Shown here: one piece after another, positions 17,214 to 26,425 of the stretch | Numbering within the stretch: the first letter of the stretch is position 1 | Layout: each line of letters begins with the position of its first letter | Origin: Cellulosimicrobium funkei | Lineage (GTDB): Bacteria > Actinomycetota > Actinomycetes > Actinomycetales > Cellulomonadaceae | Length of the DNA stretch: 64,000 nt | NCBI RefSeq assembly: GCF_004519295.1 | Contig: NZ_SOZH01000012.1 | Location: 60,659-124,658, forward strand | Direction of reading: 5' to 3' | Translations under genes and position numbers: made by a program | The notes under the pieces: model-generated | What the model saw: only the letters and a program-made list of their open reading frames with translations | What the model was told of the DNA's origin: nothing | The model's database searches: none

Positions 17214-18194
17214 ATGACTTACGTGTTCAGACTTCCGCAGCGCAGTGCAGTCGTGATCGGCGCGACGGGGCTGGTTCTCACTCTCGCCGCTTGTGGTGGC
17301 CAGAGCCAGGGCGCGACCGGCGATGGCGGGGAATCGGGCGGGCTCAGCGGGGAGGTCGTCATCGACGGCTCCTCGACGGTCGAGCCGCTGAGCTCGGCGG
17401 CGGCCACGTTGTTCCGCGACGAGGAGCCGGGGATCAACGTCACGGTCGCCACGTCGGGGACCGGTGGTGGGTTCGAGCGGTTCTGCGCGGGGGAGACCGA
17501 CATCTCCGACGCGTCGCGTCCGATCAAGGACGAGGAGATCGCGGCGTGCGAGGACAACGGTGTGGAGTTCACCGAGATCGTCATCGCCAACGACGGCCTG
17601 TCGGTGGTGGTGAACCCGGAGAACGACTGGCTGGAGTGCATCACGACCGACCAGCTCGCGACCATCTGGGGCCCGGAGTCCGAGGGCACGGTGACGTCGT
17701 GGAGCCAGGTCGACCCCGAGTTCCCGGACGAGACGCTCGAGCTGTACGGGGCGGGCACGGACTCGGGCACGTTCGACTACTTCACCGAGGCGATCAACGG
17801 TGAGGAGGGCGCGATCCGCACGGACTACACCCCGTCCGAGGACGACAACCTCACGGTTCAGGGCGTCTCGGGCGCGGTCGGGGCGATGGGGTTCTTCGGC
17901 CTGAGCTACGCCGAGGAGAACGCCGACTCGGTCAAGCTCCTCGCCGTGGACAACGGCGACGGGTGCGTCACGCCGTCCAAGGAGACGGTGCAGGACGGCA
18001 CGTACTCGCCGCTGGGCCGCCCGCTGTTCATCTACGTCAACAACGCGAAGTACGCCGAGAACGAGGCGCTGCGTTCGTTCGTCGACTTCTACCTCGCCAA
18101 CGAGGAGGAGATCGCCGCGGACGCGCTGTTCATCGACCTCACGGACGAGCAGCAGCAGACCGCGGCGGACGAGCTCGCGAGCCTGGTCGGCTGA
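17214..18194 (+). CDS. pstS: Phosphate ABC transporter substrate-binding lipoprotein PstS
   Basis: A 326-residue periplasmic-type binding protein for phosphate. The signal peptide ends in a lipobox (LTLAACGG, Cys near residue 24), so it is anchored as a lipoprotein. Phosphate-binding landmarks are DGSSTVEPLS, TSGTGGGFERF and AGTDSGTFDYF. It starts at ATG 17214 and heads a pstSCAB operon. In arsenic islands, extra Pst systems probably raise phosphate uptake selectivity when arsenate is present. The upstream region has both a PHO-box-like repeat and two metal-type operators. Confidence 0.92.
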   Translation: MTYVFRLPQRSAVVIGATGLVLTLAACGGQSQGATGDGGESGGLSGEVVIDGSSTVEPLSSAAATLFRDEEPGINVTVATSGTGGGFERFCAGETDISDASRPIKDEEIAACEDNGVEFTEIVIANDGLSVVVNPENDWLECITTDQLATIWGPESEGTVTSWSQVDPEFPDETLELYGAGTDSGTFDYFTEAINGEEGAIRTDYTPSEDDNLTVQGVSGAVGAMGFFGLSYAEENADSVKLLAVDNGDGCVTPSKETVQDGTYSPLGRPLFIYVNNAKYAENEALRSFVDFYLANEEEIAADALFIDLTDEQQQTAADELASLVG

Positions 18195-18205
18195 CCGGCG
18201 CCTCG

Positions 18206-19180
18206 ATGAGCACCCCCCGATTCACGGTGGCCGGCCCGGTGAGCGCACCGGGCCGGCCGTCGGCCCTGACCGATCACGCCCCGGCCATCACGAGGCAGCA
18301 CGCACGTCGCGGGGAGCAGCTGGTGCGCCTGTTGCTGCGCCTGGCCGCGTGGTTGTCGATCCTGATCACGGTCGGCATCGTGATCTCGCTGCTGACCCCG
18401 GCGCTGCAGTTCTTCGCCGAGGTCTCGGTCGTGGAGTTCTTGACCGGGACCCGTTGGGCGCCGCAGTTCGCCAACCCGACCTTCGGGGTTCTTCCGCTGG
18501 TGACGGCGACCGCGTGGACGACGCTGATCGCGCTGGCGGTCGCGGTCCCGTTCGGGCTCGGCGCGGCGATCTACCTCGCGGAGTACGCCCGCCCGCGGGC
18601 CCGCAAGATCCTCAAGCCGATCCTCGAGCTGCTGGCCGGGGTGCCGACCGTGGTGTTCGGCTTCTTCGCCCTGTCGTTCGTCGCCCCGACGGTCCTGCGC
18701 GACTGGCTGAGCATCGAGGTTGGCACGTTCTCGATCCTGGCCGCCGGGCTGGTCATGGGCGTGATGATCATCCCCACCGTCGCGTCGTTGTCCGAGGACG
18801 CGATGTCCGCGGTCCCGTCCGCGCTACGCCAGGGATCTGCGGCCCTCGGCGCGAACCGGATGCAGACCTCGCTGCGTGTGGTCTTCCCCGCGGCGCTGTC
18901 CGGGATCGTCGCCGCCGTCGTGCTCGGGATCTCCAGGGCGATCGGGGAGACGATGATCGTCGCGATCGCCGCCGGCGCCCGGCCCCAGATGGTCACCGAC
19001 CCGACCATGGAGGGCGCCACGATGACCGGCTTCATCGCCCGCATGGCGCTCGGTGACGCGCGAGTCGGGTCCCTGGAGTACAACACCCTCTTCGCCGTCG
19101 GGCTGCTGCTGTTCGTCCTGACCCTGGTGGTCAACGCGATCAGCATCCAGCTCGTGCGCCGCTTTCGCCAGGAGTACTGA
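18206..19180 (+). CDS. pstC: Phosphate ABC transporter permease PstC
   Basis: A 324-residue permease with about six membrane helices and the permease coupling loop containing [21 protein letters not shown] and a following GANR segment. It forms the channel with PstA. It follows pstS after 11 bp and its stop overlaps the pstA start (TGATG). The N-terminus of about 45 residues is cytoplasmic and polar. Confidence 0.92.
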   Translation: MSTPRFTVAGPVSAPGRPSALTDHAPAITRQHARRGEQLVRLLLRLAAWLSILITVGIVISLLTPALQFFAEVSVVEFLTGTRWAPQFANPTFGVLPLVTATAWTTLIALAVAVPFGLGAAIYLAEYARPRARKILKPILELLAGVPTVVFGFFALSFVAPTVLRDWLSIEVGTFSILAAGLVMGVMIIPTVASLSEDAMSAVPSALRQGSAALGANRMQTSLRVVFPAALSGIVAAVVLGISRAIGETMIVAIAAGARPQMVTDPTMEGATMTGFIARMALGDARVGSLEYNTLFAVGLLLFVLTLVVNAISIQLVRRFRQEY

Positions 19181-20088
19181 TGGCCCTGCACACCCCCGCC
19201 GTCGCGACCCACCAGGCACGCCTGGCCACCGGCAACCGGTCCAAGGAACGCACCCCGGCCTCCATCGTGTTCCTGGCCCTGCTGTGGGTCTCGCTGTTCG
19301 TCGCGTTCGCCACGCTCGTCGCCCTGATCGTCACGACGATCGCCCAGGGCGCCGACCGGCTCGACGCGCGCCTGTTCACCGAATACCCGTCCTCACGCCC
19401 GGAGGAGGCCGGCGCACGGCCGGCGATCCTGGGGTCGTTGTGGGTGATCGGCACCACCGCCGTCCTGGCGATCCCGCTCGGGGTCGCCGCGGCGGTCCAC
19501 CTGGAGGAGTTCGCCGACCGGCGCCACTGGTTCAACCGGTTCATCGAGCTCAACATCCAGAATCTGTCGGCCATCCCCTCGATCATCTACGGCATGCTCG
19601 CCATCGGGACCCTGGCCCTGATCGGCGTCGGCAACAAGAACATCGTCATCGGCGGCGCGCTCGCCCTGGCACTGCTCATCCTGCCGGTGATCATCATCGC
19701 CACCCGCGAGGCGCTGCGCGCCGTCCCGCGCGAGCTGCGCCACGGTTCCCTGGCCCTGGGTTCGACCGAGCTCCAGACGACCTGGCGGATCACGCTGCCC
19801 TCCGCGGTGCCCGGCATCGCCACCGGCACGATCCTCGCCCTGTCCCGGGCACTGGGCGAGGCCGCGCCGCTGCTGCTGCTCGGCGCCCTGGTGTTCATCT
19901 CCTTCGACCCCAACGGGCTGCTGTCCGGGTTCACCACCATGCCCATCCAGATCTACGGCTGGACCAACGCACCCCAGGCCGGCTTCCACGAGCTTGCGGC
20001 CGCGACCTCGATCCTGCTCGTGGGCATCCTGCTGGCCATGAACGCGCTGGCCATCGTCATCCGCAACCGCTACCAGCGCCGCTGGTGA
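19180..20088 (+). CDS. pstA: Phosphate ABC transporter permease PstA
   Basis: A 302-residue partner permease of PstC, with six helices and the coupling-loop sequence [20 protein letters not shown] that contacts PstB. It starts in a one-base overlap with the pstC stop. The C-terminus is short and basic (RNRYQRRW). Confidence 0.92.
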   Translation: MALHTPAVATHQARLATGNRSKERTPASIVFLALLWVSLFVAFATLVALIVTTIAQGADRLDARLFTEYPSSRPEEAGARPAILGSLWVIGTTAVLAIPLGVAAAVHLEEFADRRHWFNRFIELNIQNLSAIPSIIYGMLAIGTLALIGVGNKNIVIGGALALALLILPVIIIATREALRAVPRELRHGSLALGSTELQTTWRITLPSAVPGIATGTILALSRALGEAAPLLLLGALVFISFDPNGLLSGFTTMPIQIYGWTNAPQAGFHELAAATSILLVGILLAMNALAIVIRNRYQRRW

Positions 20089-20111
20089 GACCACCCGAGG
20101 ACCGCCCCACC

Positions 20112-20993
20112 ATGACCACCACCGGCACTCCCGCGAAGGCCACCATGACGTCCAGCACCCGGATCTCCACACGCCCCGCCCACAGCGAGCACCGTGAGAT
20201 TCCCGCCGAGCCCAACCCCGTCCTGGAGTGCGAGGCCGTCAGCGTCCACTACGGGGGCTTCCGCGCCGTGCGTGAGGTGTCCCTCGCATTCGGGCACAAC
20301 GAGATCACCGCGCTCATCGGCCCGTCCGGGTGCGGGAAGTCGACCATCCTGCGATCCCTGAACCGCATGAACGACCTCGTCGAGGGCGCCCGCGTCACCG
20401 GGTCGGTGCGGTACTGGGGCCAGGACATGTACGGCGCCGGCGTGGACCCGATCGAGGTACGCCGACGCATCGGGATGGTGTTCCAGAAGCCCAACCCGTT
20501 CCCGAAGTCGATCTACGACAACATCGCCTACGGGCCCCGCGTCACCGGCATGAAGGTCTCCTCGATGGACGACCACGTCGAGCAGGCCCTGACCCGCGCG
20601 GCGCTGTGGGACGAGGTCAAGGACAAGCTCAAGCAGTCCGCCTACGGCCTGTCCGGGGGTCAGCAGCAGCGCCTGTGCATCGCCCGCACGATCGCGGTCG
20701 AGCCGGACGTGATCCTCATGGATGAGCCCTGCGCCTCCCTCGACCCGATCGCGACCATGCGCATCGAGACCCTCATGACCGAGCTGCGCGACCTGTACAC
20801 GATCGTCATCGTCACCCACAACATGCAGCAGGCCGCCCGGGTCGCCGACCGCACCGCGTTCTTCACCGCCGCCGTGGATGAGGCCACTGGCGACCGCACC
20901 GGGGAGCTCGTCGAGTTCGACCGGACCGCGAAGATCTTCGAGAACCCGGCCGACCAGCGCACCGAGGACTACATCACCGGCCGCTTCGGCTGA
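20112..20993 (+). CDS. pstB: Phosphate ABC transporter ATPase PstB
   Basis: A 293-residue ATPase that powers PstCA. Walker A is GPSGCGKST (near residue 75), the Q-loop is [10 protein letters not shown], the signature is LSGGQQQR, Walker B is [11 protein letters not shown] and the H-loop is VTHNM. The first 35 residues are a non-conserved extension and there is an in-frame ATG at codon 12, so the true start could be later. No phoU follows, unlike housekeeping pst operons. Confidence 0.92.
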   Translation: MTTTGTPAKATMTSSTRISTRPAHSEHREIPAEPNPVLECEAVSVHYGGFRAVREVSLAFGHNEITALIGPSGCGKSTILRSLNRMNDLVEGARVTGSVRYWGQDMYGAGVDPIEVRRRIGMVFQKPNPFPKSIYDNIAYGPRVTGMKVSSMDDHVEQALTRAALWDEVKDKLKQSAYGLSGGQQQRLCIARTIAVEPDVILMDEPCASLDPIATMRIETLMTELRDLYTIVIVTHNMQQAARVADRTAFFTAAVDEATGDRTGELVEFDRTAKIFENPADQRTEDYITGRFG

Positions 20994-21013
20994 CCACCCA
21001 CCAGGAGCCGACG

Positions 21014-21772
21014 ATGACCGTCACCCTTCCCCAGCGCGGCCACGACATCCTGCGCGACTCGACCGGACTCCGGGCCCCGGCCGCGCACGCGGTCCTCGTC
21101 GACCCCACCTTCGACCCCCACGAAGGGCTCGTCACGGCGATGCGCGAGCAAGGCGTCACTCTCGAGCCCGTGGGGGACCCACTGCGCGCGCTGGCGCGCG
21201 CCTCCGCGATCCCCACCCTCGCCGTTGTGGTCAGCGCGGCGCTGGAGGACCCGATGCTCAGTGGCTTCGTCGCGGTGGTGCGCGACGAGCTGGACCTGCC
21301 CGTCCTGCTCGCCTACCGCGCGGGGGACGCCGACCGGCTCGGCGCGGCGGTGCTTGCCGGCGCACGCCCCGTCGTCGACCAGCCGTACCAGCCTGAGCGG
21401 CTGGCCCGGACGCTGCTCGAGCTCGCCACGCGCAGCGACTTGCGCCCCCTGGTCCGGGTCGGTCTGCTCGAGCTCGACCCGGGTGCCTACGACGCTCGCC
21501 TGCGCGGGCGTGGCATCGACCTGAGCACGCTGGAGTTCGAGGTCCTGCACGAGCTGGCGACCCACCCCGACCACGTGGTCCCGCGCGAGCGCTTCACGCA
21601 CCGCTACTGGCCCCACTCACCGGACCCCGACGGCACCCTGGCCGCCGTCATCTCCCGCCTGCGCCGCAAGCTCGATGCCCACGACCTCGCCGGCGTGATC
21701 CACACCGTGCGCGGCATCGGCTTCCGCTTGGAGAGCACCGTGCTCCACGACCATTCACACCCGAAACCATAG
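21014..21772 (+). CDS. Atypical response-regulator-like winged-helix protein with a degenerate receiver
   Basis: A 252-residue protein. The C-terminal 100 residues form an OmpR/PhoB-type winged helix (LSTLEFEVLHELATHPDHVV, then AAVISRLRRKL and HTVRGIGFRL). The N-terminal half looks like a receiver fold, but the strand that should end in the phosphorylated Asp reads LAVVVSAALED and the conserved Lys position reads DQPY. It is therefore probably not phosphorylated in the usual way. It follows pstB by 20 bp, so it may act on the PHO-box-like repeat at 17128. No sensor kinase is encoded nearby. Confidence 0.7.
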   Translation: MTVTLPQRGHDILRDSTGLRAPAAHAVLVDPTFDPHEGLVTAMREQGVTLEPVGDPLRALARASAIPTLAVVVSAALEDPMLSGFVAVVRDELDLPVLLAYRAGDADRLGAAVLAGARPVVDQPYQPERLARTLLELATRSDLRPLVRVGLLELDPGAYDARLRGRGIDLSTLEFEVLHELATHPDHVVPRERFTHRYWPHSPDPDGTLAAVISRLRRKLDAHDLAGVIHTVRGIGFRLESTVLHDHSHPKP

Positions 21773-21784
21773 ACGGACATCTAT
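21769..21784. promoter_or_regulatory. Operator ATAGA-N6-TCTAT upstream of the gene at 21794
   Basis: A third copy with arms identical to the two pstS sites. It overlaps the end of the regulator gene and stops 9 bp before the GTG at 21794, which suggests that the small gene has its own repressed promoter. Confidence 0.6.
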
Positions 21785-21793
21785 TCTGAAGGG

Positions 21794-22207
21794 GTGGGTG
21801 GCACGCTGTTCGACCGGGAGGTGAGCTCGACCGTCGCGGTCGCCGCGCCGGTCGAGCAGGCGTGGCGCGCGCTGCTGATCGTCCTGGGGGCCGAGGCCGA
21901 CGTACCTGGTGTGCCGGTGGCGTTCGGTGCGATGGCGGGGCGCCTGCGCGACGCGGTGCCCGGGGACGGGCTGGCGGTGCGTGCCCGGGTGGGCGGGCGC
22001 GCGTACGAGCTCTCGGCCCATCTCGTCCCGCGCGGCGCGCAGTGCGACCTCACGGTGGACGCGGCGCCGGACGACGTCGACGGGGCGCAGACAGATGGCC
22101 GGTGGCATCACCACCAGGCCTACCAGGCGATGAAACGCTTGGTGCGCGCCCTCGCACGCGAGGTCTCCCGCGTCGCCGGCGATGCGGCCGGGCCGGTGGC
22201 GCGCTGA
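21794..22207 (+). CDS. Small unknown protein, possibly SRPBCC-fold
   Basis: A 137-residue product starting at GTG 21794. VSSTVAVAAPVEQAWRALL near the start followed by alternating strands resembles a START/SRPBCC ligand-binding domain, but this is weak. The C-terminus is helical (MKRLVRALAREVSRVAGDA). It is the last plus-strand gene before the convergent ars operon (stop 10 bp from the 22218 stop). An operator identical to those of pstS sits at its start, so it belongs to the same response. Function unknown. Confidence 0.55.
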   Translation: MGGTLFDREVSSTVAVAAPVEQAWRALLIVLGAEADVPGVPVAFGAMAGRLRDAVPGDGLAVRARVGGRAYELSAHLVPRGAQCDLTVDAAPDDVDGAQTDGRWHHHQAYQAMKRLVRALAREVSRVAGDAAGPVAR

Positions 22208-22217
22208 GAGGTGTCGG

Positions 22218-23129
22218 TCAGGGGTCGATCTGGCGCACGAGGTCGTGCACCCGTGCGGTGATGTCGTCGACGATGCGTGCAACGTCCTGGCGCGGGCGCC
22301 CCGAGGGGTCATCGACCGTCCAGTCGACGTAGCGGCGTCCGGGGAAGACGGGGCAGGCGTCCCCGCAGCCCATGGTCACCACGACTCCTGAGGCCCGGAC
22401 GACCTCGTCGGTCAGCGGGCGGGGGAACTCGGTCAGCGCGTCCAGGCCGCGCTGGGCGAGCTCGGCGCGCACGACGGGGTCGATCTGGCCGGCGGGCACC
22501 GATCCCGCGGTGCGTACGCGCACCCGATCACCGGCGACCGAACGCAGCACCGCCGCCGCGATCTGAGACCTCCCGGCGTTGCGGACGCACACGAACAGCA
22601 CGTCCCGGTGCGGCACGACGCCCTGGCGTTCGAGGGTGAGCGCGGCGAGCCGGTCGGCAGCGAAGCGGGCCGTGAGGGCGGGCAGGTAGCGGCGAACCGT
22701 CGCGCGGGCGGCGAGCAGGTCGTAGCTGTCCGTGACGAACCGGGTGACCGTCTCGGGCGCGAGGACGTCCGCGTAGGTGGCGCTCAGATCGGCGGCGATG
22801 CGCCGCAGGAGGCGGTCGTGGTCTCCGGACGGGACGTGGGCGGCCCCGGCACGGTGCGGTACCCCGATCGCAGCGCCGCCGAACCGGGCCAGGGCGTCCG
22901 GGGTGGGCCGGTACCGGGCCTGTCGGCCGTGACCGATGCGAACCAGGATCCCGACATCGGTCATGGCCCGTAGGTGGGCGTCGACGGCCTCCAGTGCGCC
23001 ACCGGGCCCCGCCAGATCGACCGCTGCGGGCTGCCCGCTCGGGTCGGTGATGATCAGGGCCAGCAGCCGCAGCCTGGCCGGATCGGCCATCGTGGCCACC
23101 TGGGCGGCGCGCAGGTCGGGCGGGCTCAT
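22218..23129 (-). CDS. Fused ArsR-like DNA-binding and ArsC arsenate reductase protein (no sensing cysteines)
   Basis: A 303-residue fusion. Residues 1-85 are a winged-helix domain of ArsR shape without the CVC metal site. Residues 110-165 are a helical linker resembling the three-helix domain found in actinobacterial ArsC enzymes. Residues 173-303 are a low-molecular-weight-phosphatase-type arsenate reductase with the P-loop CVRNAGRSQ and the resolving-cysteine region MGCGDACPVFPG. It would reduce arsenate to arsenite. The DNA-binding domain may be structural or sense something else. It is the last gene of the long minus-strand ars operon. Confidence 0.8.
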   Translation of the reverse strand: MSPPDLRAAQVATMADPARLRLLALIITDPSGQPAAVDLAGPGGALEAVDAHLRAMTDVGILVRIGHGRQARYRPTPDALARFGGAAIGVPHRAGAAHVPSGDHDRLLRRIAADLSATYADVLAPETVTRFVTDSYDLLAARATVRRYLPALTARFAADRLAALTLERQGVVPHRDVLFVCVRNAGRSQIAAAVLRSVAGDRVRVRTAGSVPAGQIDPVVRAELAQRGLDALTEFPRPLTDEVVRASGVVVTMGCGDACPVFPGRRYVDWTVDDPSGRPRQDVARIVDDITARVHDLVRQIDP

Positions 23130-23148
23130 CGGGGCCCGCCCGGCGAGA

Positions 23149-23505
23149 TCAGCGCAGCAGGTCGGCGATCGCGTGCAGGCGGGCAGGGACGATGGAGTAC
23201 CAGACCTCGCGCCCGACGGGATCGCGGGTGACGATGCCGGCCTCGGTCATCACCTTCAGGTGGTGCGACACGGTGGGCTGACGCAGCCCGAGCGCGCGAG
23301 TCAAGTCCGCGACCCGTGCGCGTTCGTCGGCACTGTGGTGGATCAGGCTCAGCAGCTGGAGCCGCGTCGGGTCGGACACCACCCGCAGCAGCGTCGCGGT
23401 GTCCTCGGCCTGCTCCCGGCTCAAGGTCGCGCGAAGGGCGGGCCCCGGCGCGCGCTCGGACCGCCCGTCCAAGGGCGGGGACGACTCGCGTGCCGGGGCG
23501 CTCAC
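23149..23505 (-). CDS. ArsR-family regulator
   Basis: About 118 residues; winged-helix regulator with VVSDPTRLQLLSLIHH and RQPTVSHHLKVM. The position of the CVC metal site reads ARVADL, so arsenite sensing by the classical site is absent. I prefer the GTG at 23505, since the longer frame to 23562 would overlap arsC, but the start is uncertain. It lies between arsC (22 bp) and the second fusion gene (19 bp) in the operon. Confidence 0.75.
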   Translation of the reverse strand: MSAPARESSPPLDGRSERAPGPALRATLSREQAEDTATLLRVVSDPTRLQLLSLIHHSADERARVADLTRALGLRQPTVSHHLKVMTEAGIVTRDPVGREVWYSIVPARLHAIADLLR

Positions 23506-23527
23506 CCATCGAGGATAGCCGTCCGCG

Positions 23528-23968
23528 TCAGGCGACCGGACTCGGCACGACCGGCGTGACACCGAGCTCGTCGAGCAGGGTCAGGACACGACCGCGGATC
23601 TCGTCACGGATGGGGCGCACGGACTCGATGCCCTGACCGGCGGGGTCGGCGAGCTGCCAGTCCTCGTAGCGCTTGCCGGGGAAGATCGGGCACGCGTCGC
23701 CGCAGCCCATGGTGATCACGACGTCGGAGGCCTGCACGGCCTCGGTCGTGAGGACCTTGGGCTGCTCGGCCCGGATGTCGATTCCCTCCTCGAGCATCGC
23801 CTCGACCGCGACGGGGTTGATCTGATCGGCCGGTGCGGAGCCGGCGGAGCGGACCTCGACGGCGCCGCCGGACAGGGCGCGCAGGTAGCCGGCGGCCATC
23901 TGGGAGCGGCCGGCGTTGTGGACGCAGACGAACAGGGCGGACGGCTTGGCGGTGGTGGTGTCGGTCAT
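23528..23968 (-). CDS. arsC: Arsenate reductase ArsC, low-molecular-weight phosphatase type
   Basis: A 146-residue stand-alone arsenate reductase with the nucleophile P-loop CVHNAGRSQ near residue 15 and the second cysteine region MGCGDACPIFPGKR. Enzymes of this type reduce arsenate and are recycled by thioredoxin or mycothiol/mycoredoxin; TrxA and TrxB are encoded upstream in the same operon. Start ATG 23968 is preceded by GGAGAGCCACC. It is one of three ArsC domains in this operon. Confidence 0.9.
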   Translation of the reverse strand: MTDTTTAKPSALFVCVHNAGRSQMAAGYLRALSGGAVEVRSAGSAPADQINPVAVEAMLEEGIDIRAEQPKVLTTEAVQASDVVITMGCGDACPIFPGKRYEDWQLADPAGQGIESVRPIRDEIRGRVLTLLDELGVTPVVPSPVA

Positions 23969-23991
23969 GGTGGCTCTCCTGGTGGTGGGGG

Positions 23992-25002
23992 TCAGGCGAT
24001 GGTGAGGGTCAGGTCGGGCAGGAGGTCGGCGAGCAGGCCGCGAACGCGCTCGTCGAGGTCGTCGCGGATCGCGGCGACCCCGGCCGGGGAGGCGAGGGCG
24101 GGGTCGCCCACGAGCCAGTCCTCGTACCGTTTGCCCGGCAGGACCGGGCACACGTCGCCGCAGCCCATCGTGATGACGATGTCGGCGGCGCGGACGGCGT
24201 CGTCGGTCAGCGGCTTGGGGAAGGCTTCGTCGTCGGCGACCTCGAGCTCGGCCAGTGCCTCGCGGACGCCGTCGTGGATGTCGGCTGCGGGCGTGGACCC
24301 GGCGGAGCGGACCACGACGCGGTCCCCGGCGTAGTGCTGGAGCAGGGCCGCGGCGAGCTGGGAGCGGCCGGCGTTGGCGACGCAGACGAACAGCACCTGC
24401 GGGCGGGCGTCGTCGGTGCGGGTCAGGTCGGTCAGTCTCTGCCGGGCGAACCTGCCGGTGAGCGGCACCAGGTGGGCCGAGACCTTCGCCGAGCGGGCCA
24501 GGTCGGTGTAGGACTCGCGCACCACGCGCTGCACGACGTCGAACCGGACGTCGGGGAAGGCACCGGCCAGGTCCTCGGCCAGGTGGTCGAGCGCCGGGTC
24601 GACGTCGTCCAGGCCCGCCAGGACCGTGGTGCCGTGGGTGGCGCCGAGCGCGGCCGGGGCGAACGAGTCCAGCAGCGTCGTCACCGCGGCCTTGTAGCCA
24701 GGGGTGATGCTGTACCAGACCCAGGTGCCGCGTCGTTCGGAGGTCAGCACGCCGACGTCGCGCAGCACCTTCAGGTGGTGCGACACCGTCGGCTGTGACA
24801 CGTCGGTGAGAGCCGCGAGGTCGCACACGCACGCCTCCCCGGCGAGGGAGGTGGCGATGAAGGACAGCATCCGCAGTCGCAGCGGTTCGGCGAGGGCCTT
24901 GAGCGTGGTGGCGACGGCGCCGGCGACCTCGGTGCCGATCGCGTGGGACTCGATCTGCGGGGCGCAGTCCGCGTCACGCGCGGTCAGGGGGGTGGTGGTC
25001 AT
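23992..25002 (-). CDS. Fused ArsR repressor and ArsC arsenate reductase
   Basis: A 336-residue fusion. Residues 25-115 are an ArsR domain with the classical arsenite site ACVCDL followed by SQPTVSHHLKVL. Residues 120-190 are a helical linker and residues 200-336 are an ArsC reductase (CVANAGRSQ, MGCGDVCPVLPGKR). One polypeptide could therefore detect the product (arsenite) of its own reaction while controlling the operon. The start overlaps the acr3 stop as ATGA. Compare the cysteine-less sister fusion at 22218. Confidence 0.87.
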   Translation of the reverse strand: MTTTPLTARDADCAPQIESHAIGTEVAGAVATTLKALAEPLRLRMLSFIATSLAGEACVCDLAALTDVSQPTVSHHLKVLRDVGVLTSERRGTWVWYSITPGYKAAVTTLLDSFAPAALGATHGTTVLAGLDDVDPALDHLAEDLAGAFPDVRFDVVQRVVRESYTDLARSAKVSAHLVPLTGRFARQRLTDLTRTDDARPQVLFVCVANAGRSQLAAALLQHYAGDRVVVRSAGSTPAADIHDGVREALAELEVADDEAFPKPLTDDAVRAADIVITMGCGDVCPVLPGKRYEDWLVGDPALASPAGVAAIRDDLDERVRGLLADLLPDLTLTIA

Positions 25003-26105
25003 GACCTCACCTCGTCCAGCTCGCGTGCAGGAGCCGGGGTGGCGTAGGGGTCGACGGCGAACCAGCGGCGTGCGAGCCACAGGGACACGTAGACGAGGCC
25101 GACGAGGACGGGGACCTCGATGAGCGGGCCGACGACACCGGCCAGTGCCTGGCCCGACGTCGCGCCGAACGTGCCGATCGCGACGGCGATCGCGAGCTCG
25201 AAGTTGTTGCCGGCCGCGGTGAACGCGAGCGTCGTGGAGCGTGCGTAGCCGAGCGCGAGCGTCTTGCCGACGATGATGCCGATGCCCCACATGGCGGCGA
25301 AGTACACCAGCAGCGGCAGCGCGATGCGGGCCACGTCGAGCGGGTTCGAGGTGACGGCCTCGCCCTGCAGGGCGAAGAGCAGGACGATCGTGAACAGCAG
25401 CCCGTACAGCGCCCACGGCCCGATGACGGGCAGGAACCGGTCCTCGTACCAGGTGCGGCCCTTGGCGCGTTCCCCGACCAGGCGGGAGGCGAACCCGGCG
25501 GCCAGCGGGACGCCGAGGAAGACGAGGACGTTGAGCGCGATCTGCCCGACCGACACGTCCAGGCCCTGGGTGTCCAGGCCGAGCCACCCGGGCAGCACGG
25601 TGAGGTAGAAGTAGCCGAGCAGGGAGAACGCGACGACCTGGAACACGGAGTTGATCGCGACCAGCACAGCGGCCGCCTCGCGGTCCCCGCACGCGAGGTC
25701 GTTCCAGATGACGACCATCGCGATGCAGCGGGCCAGGCCGACGATGATCAGCCCGGTGCGGTACTCGGGCAGGTCGGGCAGGAAGATCCAGGCCAGGGCG
25801 AACATCAGCGCCGGACCGACCAGCCAGTTCAGCACCAGCGAGGAGACCAGGAGCCTCTTGTCGCCGGTGACCGCGCCGACGCGGTCGTAGCGGACCTTGG
25901 CCAGCACCGGGTACATCATGACGAGCAGGCCGAGCGCGATCGGGACCGAGATCCCGCCGACCTCCATCGCTGTGAGCACCTCGGACAGGGCGGGGACGAA
26001 CCGGCCCAGGACGAGCCCGGCGACCATCGCGAGCCCGATCCACAGCGGCAGCCACCGGTCGAGCGTGGACAGGCGCCCGCGCGTGGCGGTCGTGAGGTCG
26101 CTCAC
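24999..26105 (-). CDS. acr3: Acr3-family arsenite efflux transporter
   Basis: A 368-residue arsenite exporter with ten membrane helices. The conserved cysteine of Acr3 is in LARCIAMVVIWNDLACGD (fourth to fifth helix), and the broken-helix motif AAGNNFELAIAVAIGTFG lies near residue 300. The start is the GTG at 26105, overlapping the trxA stop. The stop overlaps the arsR-arsC start. It exports arsenite made by the ArsC domains of the operon. Confidence 0.94.
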   Translation of the reverse strand: MSDLTTATRGRLSTLDRWLPLWIGLAMVAGLVLGRFVPALSEVLTAMEVGGISVPIALGLLVMMYPVLAKVRYDRVGAVTGDKRLLVSSLVLNWLVGPALMFALAWIFLPDLPEYRTGLIIVGLARCIAMVVIWNDLACGDREAAAVLVAINSVFQVVAFSLLGYFYLTVLPGWLGLDTQGLDVSVGQIALNVLVFLGVPLAAGFASRLVGERAKGRTWYEDRFLPVIGPWALYGLLFTIVLLFALQGEAVTSNPLDVARIALPLLVYFAAMWGIGIIVGKTLALGYARSTTLAFTAAGNNFELAIAVAIGTFGATSGQALAGVVGPLIEVPVLVGLVYVSLWLARRWFAVDPYATPAPARELDEVRS

Positions 26106-26425
26106 GCGAGGACCTCCTCGATCTCCGCGACCAGCGCCGGCTTCGGGCGGGCACCGACGACGGACTTCACGAGCCGGCCGCCGGAGTAGAAGTTCAGCGT
26201 CGGGATCGACACGACCCCGGCCGCGGCGACCGTCGCCGGGTTGGCGTCGGCGTCGAGCTTGGCGATCGTGAGCCTGCCGTCGTACTCCTCGGCAAGCTCG
26301 GCCAGGATCGGGGCGACCTGGCGGCACGGGCCGCACCACGTGGCCCAGATGTCCACCAGGACGGGGATCTCGGAGCCGAGGACCACCTCGTCGAAGGTGT
26401 CGTCGGTGACGGTCACGGTGCTCAT
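26102..26425 (-). CDS. trxA: Thioredoxin
   Basis: A 107-residue cytoplasmic thioredoxin with the active site [10 protein letters not shown] (Cys near residues 31 and 34) and cis-Pro in SIPTLNFY. In this operon it most likely reduces the ArsC enzymes. It overlaps both neighbours by four bases (trxB upstream, acr3 downstream). Confidence 0.94.
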   Translation of the reverse strand: MSTVTVTDDTFDEVVLGSEIPVLVDIWATWCGPCRQVAPILAELAEEYDGRLTIAKLDADANPATVAAAGVVSIPTLNFYSGGRLVKSVVGARPKPALVAEIEEVLA

